Below, piece after piece: positions 54,567-64,000 of a stretch of 64,000 nt of DNA. The position numbers and the translations under genes were made by a program. Below the pieces are notes generated by a model. The model did not search any database. It was not told the origin of the DNA and worked only from the letters and a program-made list of their open reading frames with translations. The stretch lies in assembly GCA_028456385.1 (NCBI GenBank), contig JALNQF010000022.1, positions 326,495 to 390,494 of the forward strand, given 5' to 3'. This DNA is from Ophiosphaerella korrae. Taxonomy: Eukaryota > Ascomycota > Dothideomycetes > Pleosporales > Phaeosphaeriaceae. Every line of letters starts with the position of its first letter. The first letter of the stretch is position 1.

Positions 54567-56162
54567 ATGCGTTCCCTATTGCAGTCAATAAAGCGGAGAG
54601 CTGAGTGAGTTCGTACACCCGTCCGTCTGTTGATTTCATAACCATCACACTGACTCTTTCTAGGTTTACAGCGTCAAAGAGAGATCATTTGATTAGCGTG
54701 CCTCTGTCTGAGATTCCATTCATTGCTGAGCTGGAGTCCGATACACACCCTATCACTAAAACCTTTAGAAAGTCACGTATTTTTCGAGTTGGCCGGTATT
54801 ACGTAGAATTCGGCCGTCAAAACACTAAAGCCAAGGTTGCAATCAACTACGACAAGGGTCCAGGAATAAGTCTATCAGAATTGTTCTGTGACGCTGGCGA
54901 ATCATCTTTGTCGGAATTACCTGTCCCAGCACAAGAACTCCCCAGTCCGGGCATGATGATGCCAGTAACATCCGATCCTAACGTCGTGTGTGAGCTGGAT
55001 AGCTGCGCGCCAACACACTTGGACGGCGAGATCAGTTTCGATGCGGCATGTCAAATTCGCAATAAGTGGGATCCCCCTCTTAAAGGCTACAAGACACACC
55101 AAATATTGGCTCCGGTTGCCATACCCGACACTCGGGAAAAGCTAGGTATTTACGAGCAAGCGGAGGCAGTACCGGATATGATCAGCGCAAGCACATCACA
55201 TACGACCTCGCCAATCACACCAATTAAGCCAAATGCGGATATGAAACGTTGTGATACAATGCAACAGAACCAGAATGACGTCAGCCCGGTCAGTAATACC
55301 ATCTCACCACACCAGCTCTTCTCGCCTTCTTCAAGCCAACGCCCAGATGAAGAACACCATTACTACTACAAACATGAGAGACAAAACCCTTTAGATCCAA
55401 GCCTGTTAACCATGGCTACTCGGACTGAAAATGTCATCCACGATTCTAGAACATCGTTGGGTGGGTACTTTTCTGCTCAGTACAATCCGCTCTTATCTTC
55501 GAAGCTAGGGTATTTGACAGCCTCACCCTTCGCCAAAGATCTGGCAACACATTCTTACTCTTCATACCAACAATCCAACCAAGAAGAATCGATAACAGGA
55601 CCGTCTCTAGTGAATCAGCTGATGGTATGGAATGGAATGACAAGCGGTTATACCAACGATCCCCTCTGTTGGGGTTACTATAGTCCTAACCAGAGTTTGG
55701 ATTCGACAGAAGAACTCTTAGAGCGTCAATATATGTACAGCTACAATAAACTATCCACTAGGCATGAGATCAACCATTCTACCAATTATCAGGATCGAGT
55801 TGATTCACATTTGGCCGACGACCGTGATGAGTGTCATGATCCGGAAGTTCCCAATATCAAAGAAGCCTCACTATATCCCTCAAGGTGCTGTCAACACTGC
55901 GATACAGAATTTACAGGCAAGTAAGTAGGATCGCATTTCGCAATGATGCAAAGCCACGATCCTGACCAGAGTCTTCAGATATGGCAAAAGTAATTTGGCA
56001 CGACATACTCGGATGAAACACGGACTGTTCAAGTCCACAGTTGGTATTCTTTGCCGTAAATGCAACAAAGCGTTCAATCGTGCGGATGCAAAGCGCAAGC
56101 ACGAATGGAAGAAGCATCGTATAGAAGATTCTAAACCCAAGAAGCGGCGGGACAAACAGTAG
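54567..56162 (+). CDS. C2H2 zinc-finger protein, probable transcription factor
   Basis: Exons proposed are 54567-54604, 54664-55920 and 55979-56162, giving 492 residues; the introns are 59 and 58 bp with GTGAGT and GTAAGT donors. The last junction rebuilds the first finger: CCQHCDTEFTGK joins YGKSNLARHTRMKH. The second finger is CRKCNKAFNRADAKRKHEWK plus KH, a standard C-x2-C-x12-H-x4-H. A basic tail (DSKPKKRRDKQ) may be a nuclear localisation signal. Residues 20-100 hold FRVGRYYVEFGRQNTKAKVAINY, possibly a folded domain; the middle is Ser/Gln-rich and disordered. The frame stays open upstream of the chosen Met to 54456, so more 5' exons are likely. It is probably a DNA-binding regulator; its targets are unknown. 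Confidence 0.72.
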
Positions 56163-57989
56163 CATGAGTCTTTATAATACGGTCGGCTGAACCTCTTATA
56201 TGATTCAGCGTCAGACCTAGAGCTGGCAATACTCCCAATCTCGCAATATTTCGGTCGCGTGCGACTTCGATCAGGCTTTTGTGGGACAACTCCGTATCTT
56301 TTATTTGTATTGCAATAGCACATCGGAGAGGTTCAAAACAAGTGCGATCTTTTTCTTGCTTATAATTTCAGATATTTGTAGAGCTCACCGTTGTGGTACT
56401 AGAAGAGAGCTAAGCCAAATTTCTTCTCTATAATGATTGATCATGCCGTAATCCCAAATCCCTGACCGGGACGATCTGATGCGCATCATTTGGGTTTCTT
56501 AGAGAAACAAGCGCCCGGGAACGCCCCATATTGCTTTTATCTTGGCTTCAAAGTGACAATGGTGCCGATGAATAGCAGACTAACCAGAGGGACAGCTTGC
56601 ATGGGTCGAGTGGTACGTTAGCTTGTAGCATACTGCGAACTGGCTGCTAGCATGTAGATTTTGTGCCGGCCCCAACGTAGCAGCGTTTAGGACCGTCGGG
56701 TTGCGAAATTACCGAACGAACCGGTTTATCATCGCAACGGAGCTAAGTGAGATGGCTGTTTTTTTTTTTTTGTAAAACTCGCCGACAATCCTTTTAATCA
56801 TCGATCTGAAAACTCGAAATGGTATTTGTGCGAGTAGCGTGCGACTACATTGATCGGTAGTTTAAGATGTCTCATCTTGGGCACAACATTACTAACTTGT
56901 TGCGACTCCCCACATCATGCGGCTCTGCGTAGATCTAATTCGGGGAAGCCAACTCTGCTTCTTATTACTTCTCGGTAAATTCGGAAGGAGGGATTGGAAA
57001 GCAAAACAAACTCCCATGTCCTATTAATATCTGCATGGTCCCATAGAACTGTGGGGCCGTAGAACCGACTGTGCGTACAAGTCTGCTGTTAGGTTTCGTG
57101 AATGCAGGGGCCGTGTCACTATTAGGCTTGGAAAGCAATAGACTCTCATTATTGCCAAGCTTGAGGCCAATTATAGCGGATGCTCATATGGTCATACAGA
57201 TCGATAGCAGTAATCGAAGTTCAACTTGCGCATGATCCAAATACGGGCCGATAGACAACAGCTAATTTGCGACAGGCGTTGTCTGAATTCGCTTACAGAA
57301 CCCAGGATTTGGGTAAGATCGCTCCGTCTCCTATACTGTTACCTAGTAAAGTGATTATTGGGACGCAAGTGCAAGCCGTGTAATGAAGTCCAAAAGGTTG
57401 CGTAACCTTCCACCAGTCAACATGGTCCTGGCCTGGTGAGTTGGTTCCAACGGCCTGAAGTGCTACTGACAGCCTGGAAAAATTGTTCTGTGGAAAAAGA
57501 TGCATGGCGGGCCACTAGCGCTCAAATGCACCAACGCGCAGTCATGCGCGGGGATAACTAATCAAAGCCATCGTGCAGCTACCCAGAATACCTAGTGGAA
57601 GAACTTATTTTTGAGGAGGGTTGTCCACACGTCGCCCCCAATGAGAAAATCATTGAGATTACGGTGGAATAAGCCATCTCTAGTCGACAAAAAGCATATA
57701 GCAGTAAACATGGACCTTGTCGCCGTTCGCTTCCGCCTATAAATGCCTGTTGCTAGTAGAGGAGCAATGGCCACCCAACTTTCCTTGCCTAGGCCTAAGC
57801 TAGCCGACAGGGTTCCGAGCCACCCGGGGTTTCGAGCCACCCCTCAGAAATTGGCTACCTATCTGAAAATCATGTTTATTCACTCAACCTAGTTACAATT
57901 GCCACTCTATACACATAGACTAGAGAGTTCTAGCTACTACTTTAGTTGCTACTCTTCCTACTTCTCTCTCTACTACTTTACTATTGTTT
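56163..57989. other. Intergenic border zone before the RIP block
   Basis: Normal base composition without a recognisable gene. Near its end, two imperfect copies of TTCGAGCCACCC (57813-57825 and 57830-57843) sit just before the composition collapses. They may be part of a transposon end. Confidence 0.5.
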
Positions 57990-60013
57990 TGTAACTCTAA
58001 AAGAGTAGAAGCTTATATAGCTACTATAATTATTTCTATATCTATAAAATATTAATTTAGGTCTATATAAACTTTCTTTTGTAGCTATAAAAGCTTAAGA
58101 GCTTTAAGTTAACTATAAAGTTTTTTATTCTCTACTTTAAATACTACTACGTGTATATTTACTACTATAAGTACCTTACCTACTTTTTTAAAGAGCTAGT
58201 AAGCTTTATAACTAATACTTTTATTTTTATAAAGCTTTCTTTAAGCTATAAAAAGATTATAAAGACTATAAAGAGTAGAAAAGTAGCTTTTAATAAGTTA
58301 AAGCTAATTTAGATATAGTAGTATAATAGGTCTTTAGGTTACTTAAAATAAGTTAACTACTTAGTTAATATTTAATAGATAGATACTTGTAGTAGCCTAT
58401 TTTACTTATATAATTCTCTTAGTAATAGTAGTTTTTTAAGCTTTATAGTAAGATATAATAAAGTACTTTTTTTTAATAAGTACTATATTATTAAAGTAAG
58501 ATAGTACTTAGATTTACTATTAGTAGAACCTTTTTATAACTAAGAAAACTAAAAAGTCTAGAGGCTATAAGATATATAAAGAATAAGTAAGTAGAAATAG
58601 AAGTTAAACTTTATTCTACTTATAAGCTTATAAGAATTTAATATTAATATAGCTATTAGGAACTACTTTATTTTAAGTTAGTTTAAAGTAGTTAGCTTTA
58701 AGAGAAGAGTATATAAGCTTTTTAAAGGAATTACTAAGTAGTTAGTAATTACTCTATTAATTAATATACTTTTTACTATAACTTAACTCTTTATACTATT
58801 ACTATAATATTCTTAACTTACTAGTAACTTAGCTTAGAGTAAGCTAGTTTAATATTATAATTACTCTACTTATATTATATTAAGAAAAATACTATTATAA
58901 TAAAGAGCTTACTACTATACTATAGCTAGTCTACTTTACTAGAAAAGCTAATAGCTATAATACTACTTACTATAAAGATAGTATAAAGTAATAAGCTATC
59001 TTTAATATAGTATATATAAAGAGATAAAAGAAGTTATATTACTAATATACTATAAAGTAAATAAAGTTAATCTAGCTTAACTTAAAGTAATATTACTTTA
59101 GAGTTAGAAAAACTCTATATATAGTACTAAGAAGCTTATAACTTTAAAGAAGTATAAATACTAAAAGAGCTTTATACTTAATATAAAGTAAAAAAGTAAT
59201 TAGTAGTTAAGATAAATACTTTTATTACTAGCTTACTTAGTTAAACTTAACTTTTAGCTATAAATTTACTATAACTAGAACTTTTATAAATATTTATAAA
59301 AAAAGATAAAGTAAAATATAACTACTAAGAAAAAAACTATAAAAGTCTAAAAAGTAGAATTTAGTATTAAATACTTTTCTAAACTACTAAAATTAACTTA
59401 AAAAGCTTACTATAAAAGTAAGTAAAGTTTTACTTTTATATAAGTACTAAATTAAGCTAATTTAAAGGTAGTAATACTAAATATACTTAGAATACTTATT
59501 AAATATAAAATATAAGCTTACTATACTTTAAAAAACTATAGGTAGTAATATAAATAATCTTTAATAAACTTACTAGAGTATATATACTTACTTTAAAAAG
59601 AGTTACTAAGCTAAACTTTAGAGCTATAAGTATTAGAGTATAGAAAGGTACTATTATACGTAATATAAGATTAATTAGTACTTTTTCTACTAGAAAGGCT
59701 AATAATACTTACTTAAGTAAAAGAGTAAGCTATTAAGTTCTTAGAACTAAGTAAAAGTAATAAGAGTAAGTAAGCTTCTATAAGATAGGCGAAGTTAATA
59801 AATAAGTTAGTTACTTAACTTAATTAATAGTTAGCTCTTATTAGAGTATTATAAAGTATATAAGTATTAATAGGTAGATAAAAATCTAATTAAAGTATTA
59901 GTTATAATACTCTATTAAGATAAGAAGTAAAGAAGAAATTAAATATAATAGTCTATAAAGGTCTATTAACGTTTCTATATACTTACTATCTAGTATTTAT
60001 TTCTAAGTACTTA

Positions 60014-60083
60014 CTCTAGAGCGTTTACTCTAGAGCGCTTATTTTAAAGCGTTTACTCTAAAGTATTTACTCTAGAGTATTTA
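60014..60083. repeat. Five tandem 14-bp units
   Basis: Five adjacent copies of a 14-mer close to CTCTAGAGCGTTTA. Copies 1 and 2 differ at one base; later copies show changes such as GAGCG to AAGTA, compatible with RIP. The core CTCTAGAG is palindromic. It lies between the readable integrase end of the minus-strand Gypsy element and the unassigned repeat, perhaps in an LTR. Confidence 0.8.
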
Positions 60084-60699
60084 CTACTAAATAGTTACGT
60101 ATTCTACTACGCTATATTACTTAGCCTAATTACGTATAATATAATAGCTTACTTACTACTTAGTATTATAATACTATCTCCTTTTCTTACGCTAAGTCTA
60201 TCTTTAAGCCTAAGCCTCTATTAGCTAAGTTTAGCTTATAAGTAGTTTACTCTACTTTCTAGTTAAAAACTATCTTACTATAATATTACTTTCTTTATAG
60301 TCTTATAAACTTTATCTTTTATTAGAAATTTTTACTATAAACTATATTTCTAAAATACTTTATTTATATTATTCTTTTTTAGGTATTTTTTATTTTATTA
60401 TACTAGATTCTTCTCTAAAGTATACTAAGTATACTTATATAGAGTATCTTTATATTAGTATAACTTAAGAGTCTCTTAATTAAACTTATAAAAAGTTCTA
60501 TAAAAAAGTTAATAATAATAAAAAACTTCTTACTATTATTATTACTTATTTATTATATAATAAGAAAATATTAAAATCTACTAAAGAGTGTACTTATTAT
60601 AAAGCCTTATACCTAGTATTAGAGTTAGAGTAAGAAAGTAATAAAGTTTTAGCGTAAGTTCTTAACTATTTTACTACTACTATTAATATTACCTCTTCT

Positions 60700-62860
60700 T
60701 TTACTATTTAGTCTACTATTAGCTTATTAGATAAGTTTATTATAACTAAGGGTACTTTATAGGCTTTATATAGTTAGGTTTATTATAGAACTTTTTTTTA
60801 CTAATATATCTATTATATTCTAGCTATAGCTTTGTATATCTTATATATCCTAGTATATTATACTTATTTCTTACTTTCTTAAGTATCTACTAATAATTCT
60901 ATATATTAGCTTTAAGTTCTTACGTATTCTTACTTACTAAGTAGCTTTTCTATTTTACTAGCTACTCCTAGAGAAACTATATACTTTAGAAGGTATTACG
61001 TCTTATTTTTTAATATCTCTATAGGTCTTTAACTTTAAACTTATTATCTTCTTCTTTTTAATATTAGAATTATTACTATACTAGTATTTTTAGCTTAGCT
61101 AGTTCTAATAAGCTTATATAGAACTTAGAGTATACTTTAGTATTTTTAAGTAGTTCTAGTGTTTTTATTACTAGCCTATTATCTTCTTTAACTAAAAATA
61201 GTCTAACTTTAATATAGTCTAGTCTTTTACTAAGTTACTTTATTTATAGATTTTTTATATAAAGATATACTTTATTTTCTTTTTTTAGCTAAAGTACTAT
61301 TTTTTATTTTTTATTAATATATAAAATACTTTATTTCTAAGCTTTTTCTAGTTTTTATCTTATCTTATTATAGAGTTCTTATATATCTTTAACTCTAACT
61401 AATACTACTTCTATCTTAAGTTCTAGTAGTATTCTCTTAAATAAATTAGAGTATATCCTATAGTTTATAAAATATAGTATTTTACTTATTACTTCTAAGT
61501 ACTTATTATTATATACTAATTATACTATAAGTAGTAGTAATACCTAATTATTCTACTTCTAATTACTATAAATCCTTAGGTATATCTTTAATATTCTATT
61601 AGTCTATTCTATCTATCTATCTATCTATAGATAATAGGCTATTAATAGCTTCTTTTTTATTTCTATTACTATAAGTAGTATTATTTAGTAATTAGACGTA
61701 AAAAGCTTATCTTTATTACTAATAATACTCTTTAGTATCTTGTATCTTTATATTAGTACGTTTAGTAGTACGTATCCTAGCTAGTCTACTATATAGTTAC
61801 TTTAGAATTTCTCTATCTTAGTATATTTTATAAATTAGTCTATAATTACTATTATTATATTATATCCTATTTCTATTACTAAGTCCTTTAATATTAGTAG
61901 TTCTATAATAAAGTCTATTATAATATCTATTTATAGTTCTTCTAGTATCTTAATTACTTATATTTCTCTATAAAGTATATATATCTTATACTTATTCTTT
62001 TAGTAATATACGTATTCTTTAATAAACTATATTACTTTCTCTTTTATTTTACTAAATCTATAGTTTATCTAGATTAGTTCTATAGTTTATATAATTTCTA
62101 AGTACTTATATACTAAGTTATTATAGTATTATTATATAATTACTTTTTATAATTCTTCTTAAACTTTATTTATAATCTTAACTAGGTTATTAATTTCTTA
62201 TTTCTTTACTAGTTATATATTTAGTACTAAGTATCTTTATCTATTATCTTGTAGTATAGCTTCTTCTACTACTTATCTCTTTCTTATAATATTATATCTT
62301 TAGCTAAGTATATTTACTTAGCTATTTTCTTTACTTAGTATATACTAAATCTTAAATTTATACTATCTTAGTAGTTCTAACTATTATATCTACTTATTTT
62401 TTAACTTCTTACTTATTATAAAGTATATTAGGTTCTTATAATCTATCTTTATAATTACTTCTACTACGCTTTTAGTATATACTCTCTAATACTTAAGTAT
62501 ATTAACTATTATAAGTAGCTCTTTATTATATATATTATATCTTTTTTCTTATTCTATAAACTTCTTTAAATAGTATATAATTAGATACTATTTCTCTTTA
62601 TACTTTTATAGTATTATTACTCTATAAGCTAGATTAGATATATTAGTCTTAATAACTAAAGTCTTATTACTATAAAATTACTTTAGAACTAGTAGTATAA
62701 TATAAGCTTACTTAAGCTCTTTATAAGCTTATTTTTACTTTACTCTTTATTCTTATATTATATCTTTTCTTATAAGCTTTATAAGTAGTAGTACTTTTTT
62801 AGAAAACTTATTTATAAAGTATTAGTTAAATATTATAGGTATAATAAGAGAAACTAAGAT
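60700..62860 (-). mobile_element. RIP-mutated Ty3/Gypsy retrotransposon, pol 3' part (RT end, RNase H, integrase, chromodomain)
   Basis: Read on the minus strand and treating TAA/TAG as former CAA/CAG, a long single frame follows the Ty3/Gypsy order. From high to low coordinates come the end of reverse transcriptase (YFINKFSKKV near 62830) and RNase H (YNIYNKELLIIV; then IDYKNLIYFIISKKL). The integrase follows (RFSKIKEKVI, IISNKDKLFTSNY, with its last part near 61560). Then come a GDKVYL-like box and the phrase FYISLLE before a chromodomain-like end near 60900. All of these are family landmarks; intact Gypsy elements encode the same order. The 5' part (Gag, protease, most of RT) is missing at about 62860, where another element begins. 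No functional product is possible. Confidence 0.85.
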
Positions 62861-62956
62861 AGAACTAATTAGTCCTAACTTAGGTGCTAACGAAGTATAA
62901 AACAAGTAAGGTAATAACCTTAATTAGAAAACTATTTATAACTAGGACACGTAGTA

Positions 62957-63083
62957 GTAATCTATAATTATGTAAGAATAGATTAAAGTAATCTATAATA
63001 ATATAAGAATAGATTAGAAGTAATCTATAATTATATATAAATAAATTAGTAACAATCTATAGTATTATATAAATAGATTAGTA
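62957..63083. repeat. Four imperfect tandem units of about 31 bp
   Basis: Units start near 62957, 62988, 63020 and 63049. Each begins GTAA, contains AATCTATA and ends with AGATTA or a near variant. They lie just upstream of the plus-strand Gag remnant, in the part of the block with most residual CpA and TpG. They could be LTR or leader repeats of the second element. Confidence 0.75.
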
Positions 63084-63339
63084 TAAGTATATAGTTAATA
63101 TAATACGTATTATTAGGATAGTATTAATAATTTAATCCTTTAACTATAGAACGCTAATACAAGATAGTTATAAAATATCTTCTATTACTTATAGTCTATT
63201 ATTAACTACTATATAAGCTTTTATTATTACCTCTTAATCTACTAATACTTTATAAAGGCTACTAGGAAGTTAACTCTAGTAAGCCTATTATACCTTGTTA
63301 ATCTAGTTATTAAGAGGAGTAAAGCGTAAGTAGTATATA

Positions 63340-64000
63340 GTCTAGCTAATATAATAGTAGAAAGTTTAACTAAATAAATAGTAAAAGTACTTATAAGTAG
63401 TTATAAGTTAGATAATACTATATAGAAAGTAGTTAGAGAATATATAAATAACCTAATTTCTAAAAAAGAAGATATAAAAATAGTAATTAATACCTTAGAA
63501 ATATAAAACAAAGAACTATAAGATTATTTAAAATAGAATAAAGTATAAATTAAAGCTATTAAAGGATAGAACTAGATAGAACTAATTACCTAATAACTAG
63601 AGATAAGCGTAACTAAGAAGCTACCTAAAATACTAGTACTTAAGAAGTTTAATAGAATAAGAGAGAAATTAAGACCTTTTATAGTATTAGTATAACTCTA
63701 AATAGACGTATAAGTACTATACTTTAATATAGAAGAAAAAAAAGTAATATATATTAGACTATACTTTAAAGAAGATATAATAAGATAGTATAAGCTTTAC
63801 TAGATAGATTATATAATATATTCTTTAATAACCTAAAAGGATAAGACTAGAGCTATTTTTAGAAGTTATAAATACTTTACTAAATAGATAAAAGTAGTAT
63901 AAAGTAGACTTTATATAAGATAACTTAATAAGGTAGTTTTAATAATTAACTAAAAAGAGTAAATAGTAGATAAAGCTATCTAAGTAAGTACTAGGTATAT
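63340..64000 (+). mobile_element. RIP-mutated Ty3/Gypsy Gag region, running off the window
   Basis: One plus-strand frame from about 63350 to the edge is coherent when TAA/TAG are taken as former Gln codons. The phrase REKLRPFIV near 63660 is the landmark of fungal Gypsy Gag (retrotransposon gag family), and FKEDIIR and YFTK follow at the expected distance. It is opposite in strand to the pol remnant at 60.7-62.86 kb, so it belongs to another copy, probably inserted next to or into the first. It is inactive because of many stops. Confidence 0.75.

Larger units (their letters stand above)
57990..64000. repeat. RIP-saturated AT-rich block of transposon remains
   Basis: More than 6 kb to the window edge with very low GC and almost no CpA or TpG dinucleotides, while C and G persist in CpT, ApG and some CpG contexts. 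This is the footprint of repeat-induced point mutation, in which CpA is changed to TpA on either strand of duplicated DNA. All frames are full of TAA and TAG. Two Ty3/Gypsy remnants are readable and listed separately. The part from 57990 to about 60000 is also a RIP-mutated repeat, but its type could not be assigned. Confidence 0.92.

Noticed and set aside
58441..59990. Plus-strand frame coherent after reading TAA/TAG as Gln
   Set aside because: In such TA-rich RIP sequence most frames look alike; no transposase or polymerase landmark could be secured.

Overview
The window is nuclear DNA of a filamentous ascomycete, most likely a Dothideomycete of the Pleosporales type (inference). The support is short spliceosomal introns (41-66 bp, one of 194 bp) with GTAAGT/GTATGT-like donors and CTAAC-like branch sites, compact head-to-head genes of fungal families, and a 3' end destroyed by repeat-induced point mutation (RIP). 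I found 20 probable protein genes and two broken ones. No tRNA, rRNA or CRISPR array was recognised.

The first 16.8 kb is gene-dense housekeeping sequence. It holds Mediator subunit MED16, a membrane-anchored hotdog thioesterase, the import motor subunit TIM44 head-to-head with mitoribosomal uS11m, a PPPDE/DeSI isopeptidase, the ATPase OLA1, and a beta-propeller membrane protein. A 3.75 kb gene-free stretch follows. From 20.6 to 29.3 kb lie ribosomal protein uL24 (RPL26), an AT-hook/C2H2 protein, the 50-residue oligosaccharyltransferase subunit OST4, the translation factor TMA46 and a phenol-hydroxylase-like flavoprotein.

From 29.3 to 43 kb the genes thin out. This part has a decayed HET (heterokaryon incompatibility) gene, a G-patch protein head-to-head with a membrane short-chain dehydrogenase, a small GPI-anchored secreted protein, and an RNase III-like gene with a frameshift. 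A second housekeeping island (42.5-48.9 kb) has mitoribosomal uL10m head-to-head with mitochondrial prolyl-tRNA synthetase, and MED19 head-to-head with RAD10/ERCC1. Beyond it are a probable 164-residue orphan gene and a C2H2 factor whose 5' end is uncertain.

From about 57.99 kb to the end the sequence is extremely AT-rich and almost lacks CpA and TpG, the mark of saturated RIP. Within it I can still read reverse transcriptase C-terminus, RNase H, integrase and chromodomain of a Ty3/Gypsy element on the minus strand (about 60.7-62.86 kb), and the Gag region of another element on the plus strand running off the window.

Functional themes: six gene pairs share divergent promoters, and two of these join two mitochondrial-function genes each. 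Two Mediator subunits occur in the window. Several exon structures were deduced by hand from frame continuity and splice signals, so exon edges should be read as reasoned predictions.
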